A DNA stretch of 64,000 bases from Aspidapion aeneum (taxonomy: Eukaryota > Arthropoda > Insecta > Coleoptera > Brentidae). The first letter of the stretch is position 1; every line of letters begins with the position of its first letter. The notes under the pieces were generated by a model that was not told where the DNA came from, ran no database searches, and worked only from the letters and a program-made list of their open reading frames with translations. The stretch covers positions 70,717,886 through 70,781,885 of the forward strand of contig OY755039.1 in NCBI GenBank assembly GCA_963576565.1, read 5' to 3'. This document shows, one piece after another, positions 36,219 through 46,318 of this stretch. The translations under genes were made by a program, and so were the position numbers.

Positions 36219-36911
36219 CAGGGTGTTTTCTAATTGAATGTCAAGATTTATGGGGGTGATGTTTGGGCTCATTTTAAGAAAAAAAACTTTATATGAACAT
36301 ATTTCCTAAATGTCTTACCTTTTGAGATACAGGGTGGTAAAAATTTCAAAAATAAATAATTTATTATTAATATCTACAATACCAAGTAAAGTGTACTTTT
36401 TAAATCTGTATTCAATTATGAGCAAATTTCATCTCTTGAATTTTTTTAGTCCGACGCACGGGTTTTATCTAAAAAAATAAAATCTATGTCTCTCTGCATG
36501 ATGATATTGTCATATTAACGCTATTGTTATGATCATGCAGAGAAACGGTTTTATTTTTTTAAGCGAAAACCGTGCATCGGATTGAAAAAAATCAAGTGAT
36601 CAACTTTGGTTAGAAATGATTGGGGATTTCAAAAATAATTTTTATTTCAGTAAAAATCAGTGGCGTGCCATCAATGTCTGCCAAAATAGGCAGGTCTCTC
36701 TTGATTCATAGTACATGTATGACAGATTTCATTAAAATATCTGAAGTGGTATTGTAGATATTAATAATAAATTATTTATTTTTGAAAACTTTACCACGCT
36801 GTATCTCAAAAGGTAAGACGTTTAGGACATATGTTCATATGAAGTTTTTTTCTTAAAATGGGCCCAAAAATCACCCCCATTAATATTGACATTCAATTAG
36901 GAAACACCCTG
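36219..36911. mobile_element. TA-flanked foldback MITE (CAGGGTGTTTTC ends)
   Basis: The ends CAGGGTGTTTTCTAATTGAA and its inverse are flanked by TA. Arms of about 180 bp include GAGATACAGGGTGGTAAAAA and a right-arm counterpart. The middle has a smaller palindrome around CATGATGATATTG / ATGATCATGCAGAGAAA. Non-coding; mariner-like by ends and target. Confidence 0.8.
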
Positions 36912-37532
36912 TATTCGTACACTACGTCGCACAGTGGATTAAAACGGTTAAATATCAGAAAAAAGTTAATATCTTTAAGAGTATTTATCACATAAACTTG
37001 AAATTTTGTACATATATTCAACACATATTTACCAATTTATTTTAGCTAATTCCCCTCTCCTCTCCCTGGCAGGGTATAGGGTAAAAATTGTGTAATATAA
37101 ATAAAAAGGTAAATAATTACTCAATATTATTAGCAATTGTTACTAACTTAGTAACCATTGTTACTAGTTTGATTGATGATTGTTTTTTCACAAAAACTAC
37201 TTTCGCCCTCCATTGTGTCATGGCATATGCCTACTAAGCGGAGGGGACTGGATGCTCCTCTGCCCCAAGGCCCTCTCAGTCCCTTAAATTTCATTGTGGA
37301 ATCAAACATAAAGTACTATAGCTTTTGTTAAATTATTATTTAACCCCTCCCTCCCTTAAGGAATGCAATTTCTTGTCGTCTACTTATTCCTATATATTTA
37401 ATAAATTTATTAAGTGTGGTCAAAAGTCAACAAACCAATATATTTTTTACAATGGGAAGTAATCCACAAATTTATATCTTAAACTCACAAGAATAAAACT
37501 CTTTATGTTAAAAAAAAAATTCCACCAATGTA

Positions 37533-38077
37533 CAGGGTCACCGTTTATAAAGTTCCAGATGGAAAAACTTTTTTATTACTTCACATAAACATAAAAATAA
37601 TTCAGAAATTAAATTACTCATGAAACTACATAGATGTTTGCCACATTTTCAGTTTTTCCCTTAATCACACTCCACAGGCTAGGAAGTCTTTTTTTGTACA
37701 AGAACATCCTGTATGTTTTTTTAAAATTTTGAAATAGATCATATTAGAATTCTTGAGTAAAATAAAAAATAATTTGCCATAAGGGCAATGTGTTAGCGAA
37801 GGAAAAATAGTATAGCTAATTCTTTGTTCAACACATTGCTTTCTCAAGACAAAGAAGAATAAGAAAGAAAAGATCTATCAAAAATTTTAAAAATATACAG
37901 GTGTACTATTAAAATAAAGACCCAATGGTCATCTTGCGTGTAAGGTGTGATTTAAAAAAAAAATGAACCAGTTATAAAAATATTTATTATTTCGTAAGTA
38001 ATTCACTTTTAGATTTATCCTTTTCTGTCAAAAAACAAAAAAGTTTTCCAAGTGGAACTTTATATACGGTCACCCTG
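37533..38077. mobile_element. TA-flanked MITE (CAGGGTCACCGT ends)
   Basis: CAGGGTCACCGTTTATAAAG and its slightly diverged inverse lie inside TA flanks (37531-37532, 38078-38079). Arms of about 50 bp; AT-rich interior without coding capacity. Confidence 0.75.
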
Positions 38078-38821
38078 TACATTACATCTTAAAAAATATA
38101 ATTTGTAAATATAATAAATGATAATAGACTGATAAATTGACTGATAAATAATGAAATAAATAAATACTTCAAAATATATAAATATATCCATATTAACACA
38201 GCGACTAAAACCCGTTAATTGTGTGTATTTCTAGTATATTTGAATAACAAAGAAACAATTTTAGGAACCTAATTCACAGATAGGCAGATATTGGCAGGTG
38301 TAACCTATGCAGTCATAAAGACAAGACATTGTGGATTATAACCATAAAAAATCTCATTTCGGGAGGCTGCGGGAAGACAACTTTTAGTCTGCAGAAATTT
38401 GCATACATCAAAATAACATAGTTTTTTCCGCTATTTTAATTTTTTTTGAAATTATAGATAAAATTTTCTTTTTCTTTTTAGGTTTACAAAACACTACTAA
38501 ATATACGCACTAAACGTAAAAAGGAAAATTGACAAAGCGGTTTTTGTCTAAGAGATAAATAAAGGACTGGTAGCAGATTGAGAAAAAAATTAAAAATAAA
38601 TACAAAATTTTACTTTACCGTCCAATTTTTTAAAATTCAAAATAAATCTGAAAAAAACAATCACAGGTTTGAACTAAGGGGACATTTCTTTACAAAAAAA
38701 TCGATTTTTTTTTAAATCTTGATTTGAAAATGCATAATTTTTTCATAGGGATAAACCATTGTGCGTCGCAGAGTTACGTACTATGTACGTACATAGTGCT
38801 GTGCTGTCTGGGAATGACTCG

Positions 38822-39030
38822 TTTTTGAGCTCTAAAGACTCTCCCAGCATCCGGTGAGGCTCCCCAGAATAGCAGACTGAACAGAAGCAAAATAAAGGAA
38901 TTTTAGGCTATCAAGATCAAAATTCTGTCTTAGCCGACGTACAGCTGCACAATCACTGCTAATACTAGCAACAGTTAAAACAGTTTGAACAGAAAGACAT
39001 ATACACCCCCACGGCATTTCTGTCTTATAA
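38822..39030 (-). pseudogene. Old LINE reverse transcriptase fragment (upstream part)
   Basis: The minus-strand frame has SISSDCAAVRRLRQNFDLDS, then LKFLYFASVQSAI. In a neighbouring frame it continues as LLFWGASPDAGRVFRAQKRV. Together they match the I...C..LR.L....D...L...YFA..QS....I..WG pattern between the active site and C-terminus of CR1/Jockey-type LINEs. There is at least one frameshift. Together with 35218-35437 and 31297-31443 it forms one old, thrice-broken LINE. Confidence 0.65.
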
Positions 39031-39635
39031 AAGTGAAACTTGAATAATAATATTAAAATAACATTTAGGGTTTCATATTGAGAACTGGTTCTTTATTTTA
39101 TGTTTAAAATCTACTCATTTTTGAAAAAAAATGGAAAGAAAAAATTATCTATAAAAGAGATCTTGTCAAATGTCCGATATATTGATTTCTTGGTGGTTAA
39201 AACCTCATAAACCATCTTACCCCTTATGTGTAATAGTACCTTTCTCGGCAACATTTTAAAAATAATTTATTAATATTAGTTATAGACAATATTAAATGGA
39301 GATCTGAAAATATAAGTAATAGTAGATATCATGTTACGTTTACTATTATTGAGACTATTATTCATTAATGCACAAAAGCAGACATTTCTTCTGTCTCACT
39401 TCGAGAGCAAAACCATTTTGCATACCTAGGCTTTCAATTGACTGGTCGGTCTTGCAAAATTTTCTACCATAATAATTATTAATTATTACTATCGGTTGTT
39501 ATTATTATTATTGTATCAAGTACCACTTTCCTATAACACGTTTCTTTTCCTAAGGTCAACGGTACTTGTTAGTTGCAATTTCTAATTGGGGCTTATTTAA
39601 ATAATTTTTGTTCTTATGCAACCGTTAGTTTTATA
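39031..39635. other. AT-rich stretch without a recognised feature
   Basis: Nothing supported. Upstream LINE sequence could extend here but is not recognisable. Confidence 0.4.
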
Positions 39636-39945
39636 TACCGGGTGGGCCAAAAAAAAATCGGTCAACTTTTTTCATTATAACTTTTAAACTATAACATCGA
39701 TTTTAATGGGATAAACTGCACTTGGCAGAGAATTAACCAGAGTTATGACTAAATATTTATTTTGTCCGCCATTTCAAAATCCAAGACGGCGGACGAAATA
39801 AAATTGTACGCTTCAAAGATGCTCGTTTATACTAGTGTTGCGAACATGTTTTACTTATTTTTTTACATCATTAAAAAAGCAGCTTTCTTGCCACGCATAA
39901 CAAGGTACGAATTAGGAAAATCGGTTCGGGGATCCTAAAAAATAT

Positions 39946-40378
39946 TGTTACGGGTTCACAACGACAAATTAAAACTCGCAATTGTTGAAAACGAAACGTC
40001 AATTTATTTCGACAAATTATGTACAAAAACACGCACTTAAACTTACTAATAACTTGCTAACAATTCACTACTTTAATACGCCTATTAACTTCGCGTTAAC
40101 ATCTAGCGATCACTACCATTGGTTATCTCTGACTGCCCGATGCACGACGTCCGGCCCTATATATAAGGGTCTGCCTACTATTCGAGAATTTTCCATCCTT
40201 GTTCGATTCGGAATTATTCCAACCTTTTCTAGAACCGGACCGTTCGCATACCAGTTTGTCACAGATAACGCAACTAAAACCTAGATTAAGAATACAACCA
40301 TAAAATACGTCAACCTAATACTACACTAAACCTAAATAAATTCTAACTATAAAATTTAAATAACTTAAATTTGTAACA
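39946..40378 (-). repeat. 3' LTR of the Gypsy-type element
   Basis: 433 bp with TG...CA termini (TGTTAC and GTAACA on either strand). By eye it differs from the other LTR at about four positions. A TATATATA box-like run lies at 40158-40165. Confidence 0.92.
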
Positions 40379-40395
40379 CTATCCTCTTTTTCAGG
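40379..40395 (-). promoter_or_regulatory. Polypurine tract
   Basis: The minus strand reads CCTGAAAAAGAGGATAG immediately before the 3' LTR, the expected place for the plus-strand DNA primer. Confidence 0.75.
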
Positions 40396-40768
40396 TTTGA
40401 TCGTCTCGATCAACATTTCCCAGGTAAGGTTTTAGTCTGTCTAGATGAACAACTTTCATCTTGGACTTCGGGCTTTTCTGGATTCGGTAGACTACATCAT
40501 TAATTCTCTTAACAACTTTATAAGGCCCTTCCCATGGTGGTGTCAACTTAGGTGATCTTCCTTTCTTGCGTTGAGGATTGTATAGCCAGACTTGATCATT
40601 CTCTTTGAACCCTAAAGAGTTTGCTTTCAGGTTATATCTCGCATTCATGCGGTCACTGGCTATTTCTATTCGCTCTCTAACCACTTCATGGATATCGTGC
40701 AGCTTTTGCCTTAAACGTTCGACATAGTCATTAACCTCTAAGTGTTCTTCTTCAGGTGAACCAAACAT
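40391..40768 (-). pseudogene. Integrase C-terminal domain (GPY/F) of the Gypsy-type element
   Basis: Minus-strand frame of 125 codons with NDQVWLYNPQRKKGRSPKL followed by the GPY/F module PWEGPYKVVKRINDVVYRIQ and HLDRLKPY. This domain helps bind and position integration targets. It is out of frame with the integrase core upstream, a one-frame shift near 40740-40768, so core and tail would not be made as one protein. The frame ends almost at the polypurine tract, leaving no room for env. Confidence 0.88.
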
Positions 40769-41643
40769 GGTAAACGCAGTTCTCTACCAAACAGGATACT
40801 AGATGGAGTAGCTCCTGTCGTATTGTGAATGGCGGTTCTATAGGCCATCAAAAACAATGGAATATATTGGTCCCAATCTGTTTGGTGCTCATCAACAACT
40901 TTGCAAAGATGTTCCTCTATTGTTTTATTAAATCTTTCAACCATGCCATCTGACTGCGGATGCAAAGCAGTAGTCCGTGTTTTATGTATTCCTAAAAGGT
41001 CACAGAGATTCTGGAAGAGCTTTGATTCAAAGTTTCTTCCTTGATCTGAATGTAGTTCCAAAGGAATGCCAAATCGGCTGAAAACATCATTTACCAGAAC
41101 TTCTGCAACTGTAGCGGCCTCTTGGTTAGGCAAAGCAAAAACTTCTGGCCATTTGCTAAAGTAATCCATGACAACAAGGATGTATTTGTTGCCCTTTTTA
41201 GTTTCTGGAAATGGTCCGGCCACATCAATAGCAATGCGTTCGAATGGCAGACCTACCTTATATTGTTTCATTTGACCTCTGGACCTTGTTTTGGGACCTT
41301 GGCTGGCTGCACAAGTCGAACATCGGCGGCACCAGTTTTTGACATCTTGAAAGTAATTGACCCAATAAAATCGGTTTCGAATTTTGTCCATGGTTTTATT
41401 TATGCCTAGGTGCGCGCCTGATTTTCCACCATGGCATTTGGCCATTATATTGTCTACCATGCTCCTAGGAACCACTACTTGATTAATCACAGTAAGGCCA
41501 TCGGCACTTTCCCAGGCACGTTTAAGGATGTTTTCTTCTACTATCAGTGAATCCCATTGTGCCCACAGTGATTTGAATATCACCCCTTGGTTTGCGATAT
41601 CTTGCCATGATGGTCGTAGCTTGTTCTCTTCTTTCAATCGCAT
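40738..41643 (-). pseudogene. Integrase core of the Gypsy-type element
   Basis: The 301-codon minus-strand frame carries the integrase zinc-binding region (H71, H78, C108, C111) and the DDE core: Asp140 in AIDVAGPFP, Asp200 in LHSDQGRNFE and Glu236 in HPQSDGMVERFN, giving the D,D(35)E spacing. The enzyme joins element DNA to the chromosome. All three catalytic residues survive. The frame is displaced from the RNase H frame at its start (near 41634-41643) and from its C-terminal domain at its end, so two frameshifts isolate it. Confidence 0.9.
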
Positions 41644-42236
41644 ACATCTTTGTCGTTAAGTTGTGTGGTTCTAATCGAAGCCGACATCCATTCTTCATCT
41701 GGTTCTAACTTTATCTGGCGCACGTAGCTAATTCCTTCTTTCTGGTCAATTTTCCTGCAATGTTTAAAATCCTCAGGGCAAGGTCTTCTGGACAATGCAT
41801 CCGCATTATTATGCACCCTTCCCGCTCGGTGCTTAATTTGATAATGGTATTGTTGTAGCTTTTCTATCCATCTCGCGACTTGCCCCTCAGGTTGTTTCAT
41901 TTTCATGAGCCACTGTAACGCAGCATGATCCGTTCTAATCAGAAACTCTTGCCCATAGAGATATTTGTGAAAGTGATCTACGGATTTATTGATGGCTAGG
42001 AGCTCCTTTCTGGTAACACAATAATTTCTCTCTGGTTTGGATAGCTTTTTGCTGAAAAATTCGATGACCCGTTCTTCTCCATCTTGTACTTGGGAGAGTA
42101 CTGCTCCTATGCCATCGTTGCTCGCATCAGTATCTAATATGAATTTACCTTTTGGAATAGGATATGCGAGAATCGGACTAGAACATAATGCTGTCTTCAG
42201 TCTTCTAAATGCTTGGTCACATTCAGTATTCCATCT
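41634..42236 (-). pseudogene. RNase H domain and linker of the Gypsy-type element
   Basis: Open from just after a TAA at 42237-42239 to 41634, in the same frame as the reverse transcriptase. Motifs seen are LDTDASNDGIGAVLSQ (first catalytic Asp pair), CVTRKELLAI (Glu), RTDHAALQWL and HRAGRVHNNADALSRRP. RNase H removes the RNA strand of the RNA/DNA hybrid. There is no own start codon; the domain was cut from the reverse transcriptase by the single stop. It ends in a frameshift before the integrase. Confidence 0.88.
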
Positions 42237-43223
42237 TTAAGAAGCTTGATCTTCTGTAAGTCTATGTAATGGAGACGCTATTTTGGCGAATCCTTCTACA
42301 AAGCGTCTGTAGTACGTACACAGACCCAAAAAGCTTCTCAATTCATGTTTGTCACGAGGTTGAGGCCATTCTTTTATTGCTTGTAACTTCTTTTCGTCAG
42401 TATGCCTTCTCGGGAAACGACGTGACCCAGGAATTAAAAATTTGAAATTGGCATTTCTGATTCTTGAAAATACTTCTCGTAAATTGTCTAGATGATTTTG
42501 AGATGATTTCCCCATTACTATGACATCATCCAAATACACTAGACAGGTTTTCCAAGTAAGGCCTGGTAGAACGACTTCCATTAGTCTTTCAAATGTAGCT
42601 GGAGCATTGCATAGGCCAAATGGCATCACATTAAACTGATAAAGTCCACTTCCAGCAGAGAATGCAGTCTTCTCTTTATCCTTTTCAAAGATTCCTACTT
42701 GCCAATACCCACTTTTTAGGTCAAGAGTAGAAAACCAACATGATCCTGCCAATGTTCTTAATGTGTCGTCTATTCTTGGCAGTGGGTAACTATCTTTCTT
42801 GGTCACATCGTTAAGTTTCCTGTAATCGACACAAAATCTAGTACTTCCATCCTTTTTAGTTACCAACACCACAGGAGATGACCAAGGACTTGATGACTCT
42901 TCAATAATACCGTCGCTGAGCATTTTATTAATGAGATTGTGAACTTCTTCTTGTTTGGCCAATGGTAGTCTTCTTGGGGGCTGTCTTATCGGTTGGGCAT
43001 CGCCAGTGTTGATGGAATGTTGAATAAGGTTTGTGCGTCCCGAACTACTCTTAGTTTCAAAGATATTACTTTGTTCTTCTATAAACTCTCTCGCTTTACG
43101 AAATTCTTCTGGAGTGAGATGTTGCCAAGTTGACTGAAATTGCTGAAGTACCTCCGTTGGTAACTTACTTTTATCCTCCGAAGTTGGCTCTTCACATCTT
43201 GTTACTTTCTGGACTGGCTCAAA
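42237..43223 (-). pseudogene. Reverse transcriptase of the Gypsy-type element
   Basis: Open frame between TAA codons at 43224-43226 and 42237-42239. It contains INKMLSDGIIEESSSPWSSP, FCVDYRKLN, STLDLKSGYWQV with a catalytic Asp, FNVMPFGLCNAPATF, the active-site box YLDD, and later FLGLCTYYRRFV. The segment between ANFKF and TDEKK (about 42395-42445) is shorter than usual, and its LGHVVS-type piece appears only in a shifted frame. A deletion plus compensating frameshift has therefore damaged the connection region. The domain would copy element RNA into DNA but is not intact here. Confidence 0.88.
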
Positions 43224-44009
43224 TTATGCTACCACCTCCCCCTTATTAATTTTGACACTATTTGGGAAAATATTTGCGACTCTAATCGGGATGTCTTTAT
43301 CGGTTTTAACTAGTGACTTTGCAACGAGGTAGGTGTTGGATAATTTCTGTTGGCTTATGAGTCCGACACAGCTTGATGTTTTACTTTCTAGCCTCCCAAA
43401 AATTATGGTCTCACTGTTACCGACCAGTCTTGTTGTACATACTGCCACGACCTTTATTGGTTCTTTATTGAAGTGACTATTTGACAAAATGAACTCTTCA
43501 TTCCCAAATCTCAGGGTATTAAGTTTATTATCAAACGCAAATCCATGTTTACTTATCAAGTCCATTCCCAAAATAAATTCGTCTTCTATTTCAGCAACCA
43601 ATACAGTGTGGCGAATCTTCAATCTTCCCAGTTGTAGGTCTATGTCTGTCTGCCCCAACACGTCGGCGGATTCTCCAGTCACAGTCTTAAGTGTTATTTT
43701 CTTTTATGTTGGTCGAATTTTATATCTCGTTGCAATTTTGAACTTAAGCAATGATATGGCAGCACCAGTGTCTACTGTTATGTTAACTTGTCTTCCATTT
43801 ATAAGTCCGTTGATGTTAAGACTATCAGCAGTATGTTTTAAGCTCTTAGTTGAATAAATTTTAGGGGCTACCCTTCCATTAGTTAACACCCGCCTTTCCG
43901 TGTTGAAAAGTTTTAGTTTTTCCTGATCTCCTCTTCTGTACTTTGTCCCGCTAGATGGTAGGCGAGACCTCATTTGGACACGACAATTGCGTTGAATGTA
44001 AGTCCGCAT
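43224..44009 (-). pseudogene. Aspartic protease region of the Gypsy-type element
   Basis: The minus-strand frame carries NGRQVNITVDTGAAISLL, the DTG active site of a retropepsin that would process Gag-Pol. It continues through an in-frame TAA at 43704-43706 into a second half with FILGMDLISKHGFAFD, the usual ILG[MI]D strand near the protease end. A further TAA lies at 43224-43226 before the reverse transcriptase. This frame overlaps the end of the gag frame by about 40 bp in another register, at the damaged zinc knuckle. Confidence 0.87.
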
Positions 44010-44887
44010 CTAAAACACTTTACATTTGGAGGGGATCGTCTGCTTTCTTTTAAAGAGTCAATCTTCTCTTTCAGTGATTGAAGAATTTGGCTTAGCGTCT
44101 TTGAGGGAACCTCTTGTTCCTTGCTCATTTCTTCACGCTCGTGAATTGAAACAGCCCTTACATTTGGCCTGGACATATTATTTGATGACTCAATTTCAAG
44201 GGCTCGAATCAACGCTTCACTGCTGCTATGGAAGCGTTCTCGACGAAGTAACTTTGCTAAGTCTGTGTCTCGCAAGCCATTAATAAAGCGATCTACCGTG
44301 AAGGGATCTCTGTAATTTTCTGGCATCTCTGGGTAAGCCAAGTACATCAGCCTCCTGATATCTGCTTCATACTCTTGCAATGATTCTCCTGGTCTTTGCT
44401 GACGAATATTTAATTCTGACCAATGTAAATTTCGCAAGTGTTCGTTTCCATACCTTCTTTCGAACGCTGCCACTAAAGCGTTATAATTCTGTTTTTGTTC
44501 GACTGGAATGGACCGTAAAAGTCCCAGAGCAGGTTCTCGCAGAGCTACTAACAAAGCTCTAGCTTTTTCGTCATCATCCCAACCATTTGCAGCAGCGGCA
44601 GCTTCAAACTGTTGTTTGTAAGTAGACCAGGAAGACGTACCATCAAAATTTGGAGGCTTAATGTTTTGGTTGGAATTCACAACACATCCCTGAGCTTTCA
44701 TTTTGTTGTGTTCTTTTTGGAGCTGTATAAGCTGTTTTGACACGTCCTGGAATTTTTCTTCCATGGTTTGAAAAACTTCTTCCCTAACATTTTGTACCTT
44801 TTCTTCAACATTATGTACCTTTTCTTCTACATTCTGCAATTTATTTTGTACCTTTTGTTCCACACTATGCATTCTTTGAGTTATTTC
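43970..44887 (-). pseudogene. Gag (capsid and nucleocapsid part) of the Gypsy-type element
   Basis: Frame after a TAA at 44888-44890. It has a coiled-coil repeat (QNVEEKVHNVEEKVQNV), the capsid-like block PPNFDGTSSWSTYKQQFEAA, then a GESLQEYEADIRRLMYLAYP region typical of Gypsy Gag, and a nucleocapsid start KCFRCG. The zinc knuckle should be C-X2-C-X4-H-X4-C. Here the first two Cys are in this frame, while IQRNC follows in another frame. A small deletion has removed the histidine part and shifted the reading frame. Confidence 0.87.
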
Positions 44888-45151
44888 TTATTTAAGATCT
44901 TCGGTTGCAGTCTTAAACTCTTCTCTCAGCTGTTCGGAGTTGCTCTTTATTTGATCAAAGTTTTCCTGCATGTTGTTCTGATTTTGTTCGATGGTCTGTC
45001 TCATATCATTCTGATTTTGTTCAATAGTGTGTTTCATGTCGTCCATGGTGTGTTTCATATCGCCCTGGTTTTGTTCAATTTGAGCTGCTAGAGCCTGCAT
45101 CATTTTAGTTAAATCTTCCATCTTGGCCGATCTTTGTCTAGTAAGCATCAA
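44888..45151 (-). pseudogene. Gag N-terminal coiled-coil part of the Gypsy-type element
   Basis: 87 codons on the minus strand, starting MMLTRQRSAKMEDLTKMM, then repeated EQNQ(N/G)DM heptad-like units predicted to form a coiled coil, ending EDLK. The TAA at 44888-44890 is in frame with the rest of gag at 44887-43970, so one nonsense change splits a single ancestral gag. Confidence 0.85.
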
Positions 45152-45189
45152 CTTCGTGATAAATCACTTAAAACGTGTATTTTAGGGCT

Positions 45190-45700
45190 ACAAAGCGAAT
45201 GTCGAAGTCGGTTTTTCAATATCTTTTCCAATTCTTAAATAGAACCTAATAGAATGTTCTGGAATATACTGGTAAATGCTACTCTTTCTGCTACTAGGCA
45301 AATGTAGAAGTCACTTTTTGATTATCTCTTTTGGTTCTCGAATAGACCGTCGTAGAATGTTATGGAATATTCTAGAAATAATTTCTAATTCTTACTTTTA
45401 AAATAACTAAGCTACTGTCGAAGTCGGTATTTGTATATCTCTTCTAGTTTTTGAATAGAACGTCGTAGAATGTTATGGAATCTTCTAGAAATTCTTTCTA
45501 ATTCTTACTGTTGAAATAACTAAACTAATGTGGAAATCGGTATTTGTATATCTCTTCTAGTTTTTGAATAGAACGTCGTAGAATGTTATGGAATATTCTA
45601 GAAATTATTTCTAATTCTTACTTTTTAACTTAACTAAGCTAATATCGAAGTCGATTCTTAAATATCTCTTTTGGTTTTTGAATAAATCAATATCGAACTT
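45190..45700 (-). repeat. Tandem repeats (about 117 bp) in the 5' leader of the Gypsy-type element
   Basis: About four units containing AGAACGTCGTAGAATGTTAT, TCTAGAAAT and TTCTAATTCTTACT. They lie between gag and the primer-binding site. Non-coding; possibly leader or enhancer-like repeats. Confidence 0.8.
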
Positions 45701-45704
45701 CTTC

Positions 45705-45880
45705 GAATATTCTGGAAAAATCACTTACTGTTTTTCTGTCCAATTGTCCTAGCCGGTGATACTATGTAAGGGTAGTCTTTGCACTATTCAGTTCTGAATA
45801 TTCTGGCAAAATCACTTACTGTTCTTCTTTTCAATTGTCCTAGCCGGTGGTACTATGTAAGGATAGTCTTTGCACTATTT
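45705..45880 (-). repeat. Two direct 88-bp repeats in the leader
   Basis: Two copies of a unit with AAAATCACTTACTGTT, CAATTGTCCTAGCCGGTG and GTAGTCTTTGCACTATT lie head to tail, next to the hAT MITE. Confidence 0.8.
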
Positions 45881-45892
45881 ATTTCTTTTAAT

Positions 45893-46292
45893 CAGCGGCG
45901 TAGCGTGCCCGAAAGGGCGGGGGGGGGGGGGGGGGGGCGACAGCTAAAACGGGCGCCTCTGAAAACTGAAAAATCTTGTGGCAAAAAAAAAACAAAAAGG
46001 TCAAAAAGGCGCCTCTCACAAATCTTGCGACCAAAAAAAAAAAAGGTCATCATGTGTTGAGGGGGCGGCCGATCAGTCACAAGGGCGCCTCTCGCGAATC
46101 TTGCAACCAAAAAAAAACAAAAAAAAAGGTCATCATGTCGTTACTTTCCTTTGGCACCCACTCAATTGGCCATTACCGGCCCGACTTAATAAAGCTGAGG
46201 GCGCTTCGGCCACCTATGGGGCGCCACTACCCTCGGGGCGGGGGGGGGGGGGGGGCGACGAACCCCCCGCGCCCCCCCACGCTACGCCGCTG
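45893..46292. mobile_element. hAT MITE inserted beside the primer-binding site
   Basis: 400 bp with inverted ends CAGCGGCGTAGCGTG and CACGCTACGCCGCTG and a perfect 8-bp duplication CTTTTAAT (45885-45892, 46293-46300), diagnostic of hAT elements. The interior has G runs near both ends and three diverged units of GGCGCCTCT...AATCTTG...A-run...GGTCATCATG. No transposase. Confidence 0.92.
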
Positions 46293-46298
46293 CTTTTA

Positions 46299-46316
46299 AT
46301 CCCACCTCTGACACCA
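46299..46316 (-). promoter_or_regulatory. Primer-binding site, probably tRNA-Leu
   Basis: The plus strand reads ATCCCACCTCTGACACCA, like the 3' end of an insect tRNA-Leu with CCA, two bases from the 5' LTR. The minus (sense) strand is therefore complementary to that tRNA. The tRNA identity rests on recall of typical tRNA-Leu acceptor arms. Confidence 0.65.
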
Positions 46317-46318
46317 AT

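Larger units (their letters stand above)
35449..38812. mobile_element. ACGTAC-rich element inserted in the old LINE
   Basis: Ends CCCAGACAACAC and GTGCTGTCTGGG are inverted. Adjacent sequence on both sides is dense in TACGTAC, ACGTACC and ATTTTACGT; the left side extends to about 36216, the right only about 40 bp. The LINE reading frame is collinear across the insertion (QKRVI before, ILKLHPRTS after on the minus strand). Two TA-flanked MITEs lie inside. Superfamily and target duplication are unresolved, and no transposase is visible. Confidence 0.55.

Noticed and set aside
41122..45091. Plus-strand open frames across the LTR element
   Set aside because: Shadows of the minus-strand gag-pol reading frames.
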